Of a DNA stretch of 14,801 nucleotides, positions 1-5,536 are shown piece by piece; positions within the stretch are counted from its first letter, which is position 1; each line of letters starts with the position of its first letter. Origin of the DNA: Bacteroidota bacterium (GTDB lineage Bacteria; Bacteroidota; Bacteroidia; Chitinophagales; Chitinophagaceae); the NCBI GenBank assembly GCA_026391115.1, contig JAPLER010000004.1:1-14801 (forward strand). Direction: 5' to 3'. A program made the position numbers and the translations under genes. The notes beneath the pieces were generated by a model. It was not told where the DNA came from and searched no databases. It saw only the letters and a program-made list of their open reading frames with translations.

Positions 1-109
1 AACATTTTACAATATCAAAAGAAGGCATTCATACTTAAACAATTTAAACATAAAAGAATACAATCAATTATTTAATAACAATTTAAAAAATGTAGCTTAA
101 AGCTCTTGA

Positions 110-265
110 AAATTTTGTCCACTTTTTATTTGGAAGTTCAACATAAAGACTTCTTATGGCGGTGGTTTAAGAATTGCTTGGAACCAGTCAACTATTATTT
201 CATTTGACTATGGCATTTCAAAAGAAGACAAATTATTTTACTTTGGTATTGGGCAAGTATTTTAG
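110..265 (+). pseudogene. Orphan C-terminal fragment of an outer-membrane beta-barrel protein
   Basis: Read in the frame that ends at TAG 263-265, this stretch encodes SYGGGLRIAWNQ, then TIISFDYGISKEDK, then LFYFGIGQVF. The alternating hydrophobic pattern, the GGGLR strand and the terminal Phe are typical of the last strands of Bacteroidota outer-membrane barrels of the BamA/TamA (surface antigen D15) type. The same frame is closed by TGA at 107-109, and the DNA further upstream is AT-rich and looks non-coding. Only about 40-50 codons survive and there is no start or signal peptide. I infer a relic left by deletion or recombination of a larger gene. The exact barrel family is uncertain; that this is a barrel C-terminus is moderately sure. 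Confidence 0.5.
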
Positions 266-295
266 TTGGACAGAGAGAAGCAGAGCACACGAAAC

Positions 296-392
296 TTCTT
301 TATTCTGCTTCAGTTCAGGCTTGTTATTATTGGGCTTCAACTATGGGCTGACAATTAACCAATAATGGCAAGCCTTTTTCGTTGGTGGCAAG
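296..392 (+). repeat. Degenerate intergenic repeat, copy A
   Basis: This non-coding stretch contains two blocks that recur elsewhere in the window. The block at 296-319 matches 1792-1813 (identical TTCTTTATTCT and TTCAGTTC cores). The block at 364-392 matches 5437-5465 at 26 of 29 positions, including the 17-nt core CAAGCCTTTTTCGTTGG. The rest of 266-501 holds no gene that I can support. Confidence 0.5.
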
Positions 393-501
393 GCTAAGAA
401 CTTATAAGTTTTCAGTAAAAACATAAATCAAAATATTACTAAAATATAAAAGACTAACCTATATTTGAAACTTTCAATAAAGAGGTTTAAAAAAACACAC
501 T

Positions 502-687
502 ATGTTTAAAAAATTTACAATCGCTGATAAATTATTATTTATCGCAGCATTTCTTTCACTTGTTTTCTCGGAAATTTTATATTTTAAAGGAGAAGCAATG
601 GCAGCAATATTTCTTGGCATTTGGGTGCCATCAATATTGGCATTCGGGATTTATTTAAAACTATTAAATAATAAGAAAAATGACTGA
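502..687 (+). CDS. Small two-helix membrane protein, function unknown
   Basis: A 61-residue protein. After a short basic N-terminus (MFKKFTIADK) come two hydrophobic segments, about residues 11-27 and 33-54, joined by a short polar loop (YFKGEAM). The tail is charged (LNNKKND). This fits a two-helix inner-membrane protein with both ends in the cytoplasm. Its stop overlaps the start of a second tiny membrane protein, so the two are probably translated together and may act as one unit. An AGAGG at 481-485 is a possible but distant ribosome site. I do not recognise the family. Bacterial small membrane proteins of this kind often serve as subunits of transporters or respiratory enzymes, but nothing here identifies a partner. 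Confidence 0.6.
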   Translation: MFKKFTIADKLLFIAAFLSLVFSEILYFKGEAMAAIFLGIWVPSILAFGIYLKLLNNKKND

Positions 688-784
688 TTATATACCATAT
701 TTCGCAGGACTTATTACAATACTATTTGCAGTTGCATTTTTGTTGGCGTTGAGAGAAATGAAAAAAACTGAAGATAAGCACTAA
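680..784 (+). CDS. 34-aa single-helix membrane protein overlapping the preceding gene
   Basis: The ATG at 680 lies inside the last codons of the 61-aa gene, giving an 8-nt overlap in a different frame. It reads MTDYIPYFAGLITILF, then AVAFLLALREMKKTEDKH, and stops at TAA 782-784. One transmembrane helix spans about residues 7-24, followed by a charged, basic cytoplasmic tail. The overlap with a membrane-protein gene and the clean helix-plus-charged-tail layout argue for a real, translationally coupled peptide rather than a chance ORF. Its function is unknown, and its shortness keeps confidence moderate. Confidence 0.5.
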   Translation: MTDYIPYFAGLITILFAVAFLLALREMKKTEDKH

Positions 785-897
785 ATTCTTACCTTCTTTT
801 CCTGTCCTAAACAACCAAAAAAAGAAATGTGTTACAAATAATAACTAGTTACATACGCTTTTTATATAAAAAACTTATTACAGCTGTCTAATATAAA

Positions 898-1614
898 ATG
901 TTCGACACTTTTTTATCTGCACATTGGGAAAATCTAATTATGGCAAATTATGCCGTGAATCCTGATTTATTAATACCATATCTACCAAATGGTGTAGAAC
1001 TGGATATGTTTGACAATAAAATTTACGTCAGTTTGGTGGGTTTTATGTTTAAGAAGACAAGCCTATTCAAAGTACCTATACCATTTTTTGGAACCTTTGA
1101 AGAAATTAATCTGCGATTTTACGTTAAGAAAGTCGAAGGAAATAATATAAAGCGTGGTGTTGTCTTTATTAATGAAACCGTCCCCCACAAATCGGTTGCT
1201 TGGCTTGCCAACAAATTGTATAAGGAACATTATATTACAATTCCTACAAAAAGTAAAATAGAAATTAATACCCCTTTAATAAATATAGATTACCAATGGA
1301 AAATAAATGATGATTGGAATCACTTAGCAGTAAATGCTGAAAAAGAAAATTTACAGATGCAAGCTGGAAGTATTGAAGAGTTCATTTTTGAACACTATTA
1401 CGGATACACTAGAATAAATAATGAGCTATCTCAGGAATATAAAGTGAATCATCCTAGATGGCTTGTAAATAAGGTAATAGATTACTCTGTTCATTGTGAT
1501 TTTAAATCAATGTATGGAAATGACTTCTCTTTTCTAAGTGATAATCAACCAGATTCTGTTATTTTAGCTCAGGGCTCTCCAGTCACTGTTAAGTGGAAGC
1601 GAACAAAATTTTAA
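898..1614 (+). CDS. DUF2071 / YqjF-like protein
   Basis: A 238-residue soluble protein matching the DUF2071 (YqjF-like) pattern, whose fold resembles acetoacetate decarboxylase. The N-terminus reads HWENLIMANYAV, then PDLLIPYLPNGVELD (residues 9-36), the family's opening signature. It continues with YVSLVGFMF (43-51), EINLRFYV (69-76), RGVVFINETVP (86-96), EEFIFEHYYGYT (160-171) and HPRW (185-188). Length is normal for the family and the ATG at 898 places the signature at the N-terminus. No signal peptide or transmembrane helix is seen, so it is probably cytoplasmic. The biochemical role of the family is not established; YqjF of Bacillus subtilis is linked to aromatic-compound stress. It stands alone, 113 nt after the small membrane pair and convergent with the cyclase-oxygenase gene. 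Confidence 0.85.
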   Translation: MFDTFLSAHWENLIMANYAVNPDLLIPYLPNGVELDMFDNKIYVSLVGFMFKKTSLFKVPIPFFGTFEEINLRFYVKKVEGNNIKRGVVFINETVPHKSVAWLANKLYKEHYITIPTKSKIEINTPLINIDYQWKINDDWNHLAVNAEKENLQMQAGSIEEFIFEHYYGYTRINNELSQEYKVNHPRWLVNKVIDYSVHCDFKSMYGNDFSFLSDNQPDSVILAQGSPVTVKWKRTKF

Positions 1615-1791
1615 ATATTTTTTGATACACTATAAATAGAAAAGTGTAAAAGATTAATCAGTTTATTTCTCTGCTCTTAAAGTACTTTATGAACATAAAA
1701 GTGCATTAATAGGAGGTTCAATTTTAAAGAAAGGTCAGTAGTCAATAGGGTTGGCATTATTGGGGCTTTAGGATTATAGCTTAAACATTCG

Positions 1792-1852
1792 TTCTTTATT
1801 CTAATTCAGTTCGGATTCTACGACATAAATTTGGCTTATGAATAAAACATCA
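1792..1852 (+). repeat. Degenerate intergenic repeat, copy B
   Basis: Positions 1792-1813 match 296-319 in copy A. Positions 1825-1852 match 5376-5402 in copy C with one mismatch and one single-base gap, including the exact 15-mer ATGAATAAAACATCA. Copy B therefore links the other two copies, which share a different block with each other. Confidence 0.5.
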
Positions 1853-1911
1853 TCCGCCGTGGCGAAAATCATTAGGCTTCGTTTAGGTATCATCTTAAAA
1901 CTATTACACCT

Positions 1912-1935
1912 TAATGCCTAAAGGTATTATTTTTT
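1912..1935 (+). terminator. Possible rho-independent terminator
   Basis: TAATGCC (1912-1918) pairs with GGTATTA (1923-1929), with one G-T pair, around a TAAA loop, and is followed by six T. The stem is short and AT-rich. It lies about 300 nt after the DUF2071 gene and faces the convergent cyclase-oxygenase gene. Confidence 0.3.
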
Positions 1936-2032
1936 AACCTTATCTGGAGATGAGCAACTTGAAGCAGCAAATGTTTTAGGGTAAACGTTTAGGTATAGTG
2001 AGGTAAAAGGTAGGATACTTCAGAGCTTTGCA

Positions 2033-4084
2033 TCATTTTCGTTCTAATTTATAATTCTTATAAAAAAAGTGCATCAATACCACGTGTGGTAAACTAATAC
2101 AGGCTATAAAAACATAAAAAACAGGCTCGAATATTTCTATTTTAATTGGGTTTATAAAATATAAATATCCGCCAATAAACATAAAAATTAGTAAAGCACC
2201 TAAGGTAAACGGTAGTGCATTTTTATAGAGTGAAAAATTATTTAAAGATAGTTTAGTTTTTAACTGATGCCAAGCATTGGCACTATGATAAAAAATAAAG
2301 TAACTACCAAATGCAAATAACAAATTAGTCTGCGTAGATAGTAGTAGCATTGTTATTAAAAACCACAAACTTCTTTTGGTGAATAAAGTACTAAACAAGA
2401 TTAATACTGTTATGGTACAATAGGAGACAAAAGGATTAATTTTAAAAATAAAATTTAAAAAATCGCTACCTAAATTTATTCCTTTAATACTATTAATTAT
2501 TTGTAAGGCTGCTACTAAATGAGTGGAGATAATAAATAATAAAATGGATGCACCTATTAAAAAAGATACTAAGTATTGTTTTATTCCATTAAAGTTAACA
2601 TTTAATTCCTCAACCTCCGATTCGCCAAAATGAAAGGCAGAATAAATTAAAAAAATAACCAAAGCTATCAATGGCATAATTTGCCATAAGGCAAAATATA
2701 CCAATACCACTAAAAGATATTTTAAGATATAATTTTTTAGGCTAAATTTTTTGTTTAACAGCAATAAATGATCCACAGCACCGTGAGGTAATCCTATTAA
2801 AAGCATACCAATAATTAATATGGTGTAGCTATAATAATTTACAAAATTTGCATTCATACTATTCAGTAAAAAATAGATTATTATAAGTAAGATGGATAAA
2901 CATTTGCTTACATAATTATTGTTTTTCAGATAAATAAATACTGCTTTTAAAAAGGGAGTTAAGGGTAGTTTGGCAAAAATTTTAATTTCATTAACAATAG
3001 TAGTTTTTTCGTCTAAAAACTTTAAAACTGTATCAACTTTTTGCGTTTTAAAAAGGGTTTCAAAAATTGGCTTGCCCCATTTAGTCCAGTTCAATAAAAT
3101 GATTAATAAAAGGCGATCATAAAAAGCAAAACGATTGGGTGATATTTTATTTAGTTCGCTAATATTTGAAAAGCCATTTTTTTTAATAAAAATGCTTGCT
3201 CTTTCTGCAAAGTAAAACATATTCTTAAATCCATAACCAGTGCTAGGTTTAATAAGGTTAGCACCTGCACCTGTGTGTAAAATACCATTAAATTTACTTA
3301 TTGGATATTTAATTGTAGTCATTGGAATACATCCTACTTCTTCACCAACAACCTCATAATCTCCATAAACTGTTTTAATGTATTGGTCTAGCAAATTTTT
3401 ACCCTCAGTTGGTGTTAATTTTTCTTTTCCAAATCTTGTCATTTCAATAAGTGCTTCAGTACTAGAAAATGGTAAGGTATATACAAATTGTGTATATCCA
3501 TTTTGTGCTACATTAAAGTTCATTATTTCAAAAACATTGGGCAAAAACAATTCTTTTTTCAAAGCAACTTGCCAACCATAAAAAGACTGGTTTAAAAATA
3601 TATCGTCATTTTTGGGTATGGTACTTTGTTGTAATCTGCTATCAAATATTTGATTAGCTATGTAAATATTTTCTTTGGCTGCAAGTATAAAATACTCCTT
3701 TTCTTTTTCAATAGATACTACGGAGTCTTCATAAAATGGAATATTGTGTTGTTGCAATTTCAACTTTGAAAAGTTGTATAAATCTATGCTTTTTATATAA
3801 AAATAAGATTGGTTGTTTAATGGTTCTGGGTCTTTGTTATTAAACTGAATATTGTTGTAACTATGGCTAATAATTGGTTGTAAATCCAACACTATTGGGG
3901 CATCATTATCATCCCAGAAACAATAGGTTTTATCGTTACTATTTTTTTTATCAATATCAATAACAGCTACTTTTTTGCCAAGTAATAAATTATTTTTTAT
4001 AAGCGATAGCAGCAGCAAGCTATTGCCAGCACCTAAGCCAATAAAAACTATATCAAAGCGATTATTTTGATGGTAACTTTTCAA
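2033..4084 (-). CDS. Fused lycopene beta-cyclase (CrtY) and Brp/Blh beta-carotene 15,15'-dioxygenase
   Basis: A 683-residue bifunctional candidate. Residues 1-385 form a full CrtY-type lycopene cyclase. They carry the dinucleotide-binding start FDIVFIGLGAGNS (10-22), NDKTYCFWDD (50-59), NQSFYGWQV (165-173), ALIEMTRF (211-218), GCIPMTTIKYP (251-261), GAGANLIKPSTGYGF (272-286), DRLLLIILL (323-331) and VLKFLDE (353-359). Residues 390-683 form a polytopic membrane Brp/Blh domain with GLPHGAVDH (431-439), SAFHFGESE (482-490), FYHSANAWHQL (598-608) and LPHVVLMHFFYK (665-676); His 434, 485, 600 and 667 are candidate iron ligands. Predicted reactions: lycopene to beta-carotene, then cleavage to two retinal. 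The only plausible start is TTG at 4084, since the next Met is residue 188. It lies 77 nt downstream of the rhodopsin gene on the same strand, which fits retinal supply. The domain calls are strong; activity of the fusion is inferred. Confidence 0.9.
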   Translation of the reverse strand: MKSYHQNNRFDIVFIGLGAGNSLLLLSLIKNNLLLGKKVAVIDIDKKNSNDKTYCFWDDNDAPIVLDLQPIISHSYNNIQFNNKDPEPLNNQSYFYIKSIDLYNFSKLKLQQHNIPFYEDSVVSIEKEKEYFILAAKENIYIANQIFDSRLQQSTIPKNDDIFLNQSFYGWQVALKKELFLPNVFEIMNFNVAQNGYTQFVYTLPFSSTEALIEMTRFGKEKLTPTEGKNLLDQYIKTVYGDYEVVGEEVGCIPMTTIKYPISKFNGILHTGAGANLIKPSTGYGFKNMFYFAERASIFIKKNGFSNISELNKISPNRFAFYDRLLLIILLNWTKWGKPIFETLFKTQKVDTVLKFLDEKTTIVNEIKIFAKLPLTPFLKAVFIYLKNNNYVSKCLSILLIIIYFLLNSMNANFVNYYSYTILIIGMLLIGLPHGAVDHLLLLNKKFSLKNYILKYLLVVLVYFALWQIMPLIALVIFLIYSAFHFGESEVEELNVNFNGIKQYLVSFLIGASILLFIISTHLVAALQIINSIKGINLGSDFLNFIFKINPFVSYCTITVLILFSTLFTKRSLWFLITMLLLSTQTNLLFAFGSYFIFYHSANAWHQLKTKLSLNNFSLYKNALPFTLGALLIFMFIGGYLYFINPIKIEIFEPVFYVFIACISLPHVVLMHFFYKNYKLERK

Positions 4085-4108
4085 AAAATATTTTTTTATG
4101 CATAAAAT

Positions 4109-4147
4109 AGAAAAAGCGAGACTTGCAACGCAAACCTCGCTTTTTCT
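4109..4147 (-). terminator. Strong hairpin between rhodopsin and cyclase-oxygenase genes
   Basis: AGAAAAAGCGAG (4109-4120) is a perfect 12-nt inverted repeat with CTCGCTTTTTCT (4136-4147) around a 15-nt loop; T4108 and A4148 add one more pair. Copies of ATGCAT flank it at 4098-4103 and 4149-4154. The GC core bordered by A and T tracts has the form of a rho-independent terminator and could work on either strand. It begins 15 nt after the rhodopsin stop codon and ends 24 nt before the next start, so partial read-through would give much more rhodopsin than enzyme mRNA. Confidence 0.75.
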
Positions 4148-4161
4148 AATGCATTTGTTAA

Positions 4162-4878
4162 TTAATCTTCAGTTCTACTTAAAGAATAAATTACCAAGCC
4201 AAAACCTATTTTGTTTATTGCATCTGCAATGTTGTAAACAATATCCATAGCATGTGAAGCAGCTGCTGGATCTGATACTAATTGAAATCCAAATAATCCA
4301 CCTGGAGTACCAAGTATGTAACCTAGAGGATAAATTGCCCAACCAACCAATACAAACCATCCTAGTATTCTGGTTGCTTTTGCAACTTGTGGTCCAGCTG
4401 TTTGTGCTAATTGTGCTACTTCTCCAAACCATACTAGGTATGCAATGTAAAAGTAAGCAGCTCCAGAAATTACACCCCATAAAACACTGTGACCTCTGTC
4501 GATAGTTTCTCCAAAATAACCAGTTACTAGCATTACAACAGATGCAAAAATTAACTTCCAAAGTAATCCTTGTTTTGCACCAGCTTTTTTGGTTATTAAG
4601 TAAAATTCAACACACATTAAAGGCACCGTTAGAATCCAATCTACATATCTAAAAAATGTAGGTGATTCTCCGGTTTCTAAATTGTAGCCTCTCATATAGT
4701 AGTAGTGAACTGCTGCTATAAAAGTAATAATTCCAGAAACTAATACCGAGGTACGCCATTTGGGTGTAGTTGAGTTTACCTCGAAAAAGAAAAACATTGA
4801 TGCTGCCATCATTGCCATTGTACCAATAAAAAACGTAAATGCTACGTAGTTATCGGTTGCGATTTTCAAATGTTCCAT
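4162..4878 (-). CDS. Proteorhodopsin, outward proton-pump type
   Basis: A 238-residue seven-helix microbial rhodopsin. Helix C reads FRYVDWILTVPLMCVEFYL, giving R77, Schiff-base counterion D80, T84 and proton donor E91: the DTE motif of outward H+ pumps, not the NDQ or NTQ motifs of Na+ or Cl- pumps. M88 matches proteorhodopsin position 105, where Leu or Met gives green absorption and Gln gives blue. H58 in helix B matches the proteorhodopsin His that pairs with the counterion. Helix F has the GWAIYPLG pocket. Helix G reads NIADAINKIGFG, with D219 and the retinal lysine K223. In helix E, WGVIS places G135 where bacteriorhodopsin has W138 and xanthorhodopsin has the antenna-fenestration glycine. 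The ATG at 4878 fits the first helix, and the leader holds a palindrome. The downstream cyclase-oxygenase would supply the retinal. Confidence 0.97.
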   Translation of the reverse strand: MEHLKIATDNYVAFTFFIGTMAMMAASMFFFFEVNSTTPKWRTSVLVSGIITFIAAVHYYYMRGYNLETGESPTFFRYVDWILTVPLMCVEFYLITKKAGAKQGLLWKLIFASVVMLVTGYFGETIDRGHSVLWGVISGAAYFYIAYLVWFGEVAQLAQTAGPQVAKATRILGWFVLVGWAIYPLGYILGTPGGLFGFQLVSDPAAASHAMDIVYNIADAINKIGFGLVIYSLSRTED

Positions 4879-4904
4879 TTTTAATAAAATTTTAGTTGAA
4901 ACCG

Positions 4905-4924
4905 AAACTAACTCTAGTTAGTTT
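4905..4924. promoter_or_regulatory. Perfect 20-nt palindrome in the rhodopsin leader
   Basis: AAACTAACT (4905-4913) and AGTTAGTTT (4916-4924) are perfect inverted repeats separated by CT, 26-46 nt upstream of the rhodopsin ATG. This could be an operator for a dimeric regulator or a hairpin in the mRNA leader. A run of 11 T on the rhodopsin coding strand (4943-4953) lies just upstream. No convincing Bacteroidota -33/-7 promoter pair could be placed here by eye. Confidence 0.45.
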
Positions 4925-5154
4925 TAATAATTTACGAAATAGAAAAAAAAAAATATTTTTGAAATTAAACAAAAATGCTTACAAAAACTGTAAAGTAAAT
5001 CCTCAGTATTAAATTTCTTTTACTGCTGAGATGTTTTTTCGCTATGATTGGTGTTCCTCACCAACAATGAATACTGGTTTTTTCGTGTAAAAATTTCATA
5101 CTAAGTAGTCGTGCATAATTAAACGGATAAAAAAGCGTTTATTATGATGTGTGA

Positions 5155-5265
5155 AGAAAATCAACATTTAAAGAGCTAAGTAATGAAGAAAAATCATTGC
5201 TAGAATTATCGCACAAAAAAGGCGAAAAGCATACCTTAAGACAACGCTGTAAGATTATTTTATTA
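5155..5265 (+). pseudogene. Relic of an IS630-type transposase N-terminus
   Basis: The frame opened after TGA 5152-5154 reads TFKELSNEEKSLLELS, then HKKGEKHTLRQRCKIILL. This resembles the helix-turn-helix start of IS630-family transposases (an acidic LxxEE..LL block, then KKGKH...R.R..ILL). The similarity ends after ILL, and the frame runs into non-matching sequence and stops at TAG 5350-5352. There is no proper start, DDE domain or terminal inverted repeat. I read it as a decayed insertion-sequence fragment; chance resemblance is not excluded. Confidence 0.45.
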
Positions 5266-5375
5266 CCAACAACAAATACACTAAAAGCATTTTCTTTCCC
5301 ATCAACTTCGCCTTGCATAACTTTATGTATAAGTAACGGGAGGTTGCTGTAGGTATTTTGTAAAGTGTTTATGTT

Positions 5376-5465
5376 ATAAATTTGACTATGAATAAAACAT
5401 CAGCATCCCGAAAGTTCGAGACGTCAAGTCTCAACAAATGCCAAGCCTTTTTCGTTGGCTGCAAG
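5376..5465 (+). repeat. Degenerate intergenic repeat, copy C
   Basis: Positions 5376-5402 match copy B (1825-1852) and positions 5437-5465 match copy A (364-392). Between them, GTT-C-GAGAC (5414-5422) pairs with GTCTCAAC (5428-5435) around GTCAA, an 8-bp hairpin with one bulged C. Confidence 0.5.
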
Positions 5466-5536
5466 CGTGACTAGTCATTAGAACAATGATTAAACCTTTG
5501 TAAGTCTTGACAGTTTAATTTTTAAATTTTTATTCA

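Larger units (their letters stand above)
1615..2032. other. Intergenic region between convergent genes, with repeat copy B
   Basis: No supportable gene is present. It contains repeat copy B (1792-1852) and a small hairpin followed by T residues (1912-1935). A weak protein-like reading (1924-2043), interrupted by one stop, is listed under rejected observations. Confidence 0.5.
4925..5536. other. Divergent intergenic region with relic sequences
   Basis: It separates the rhodopsin gene from the serine hydrolase gene. It holds a small hairpin TTGGTG/CACCAA (5048-5064), an IS630-type transposase relic (5155-5265), repeat copy C (5376-5465) and a hairpin at 5414-5435. Promoters for both flanking genes must lie here or close by. 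A weak candidate for the hydrolase is TTTG at 5497-5500 with TAAATTTT at 5523-5530 (spacing 22), which is slightly too wide for the Bacteroidota consensus. Confidence 0.5.

Noticed and set aside
174..365. 63-codon ORF MLGTSQLLFHLTM...
   Set aside because: It overlaps the barrel-protein tail in another frame and repeat copy A, and does not look like a coherent protein.
1924..2043. Protein-like reading SGDEQLEAANVLG, stop, TFRYSEVKGRILQSFASFSF
   Set aside because: Interrupted by an in-frame TAA, no start, no family recognised, and its end overlaps the cyclase-oxygenase gene on the other strand.
4175..4561. 128-codon minus-strand ORF and the opposite-strand ORF at 4254-4505
   Set aside because: Shadows of the rhodopsin gene in other frames, with no family features.
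5507..5536. TTGACA (5507-5512) and TATTCA (5531-5536) as an E. coli-like promoter
   Set aside because: It would place the transcription start inside the hydrolase coding region, and Bacteroidota primary promoters use a different consensus.
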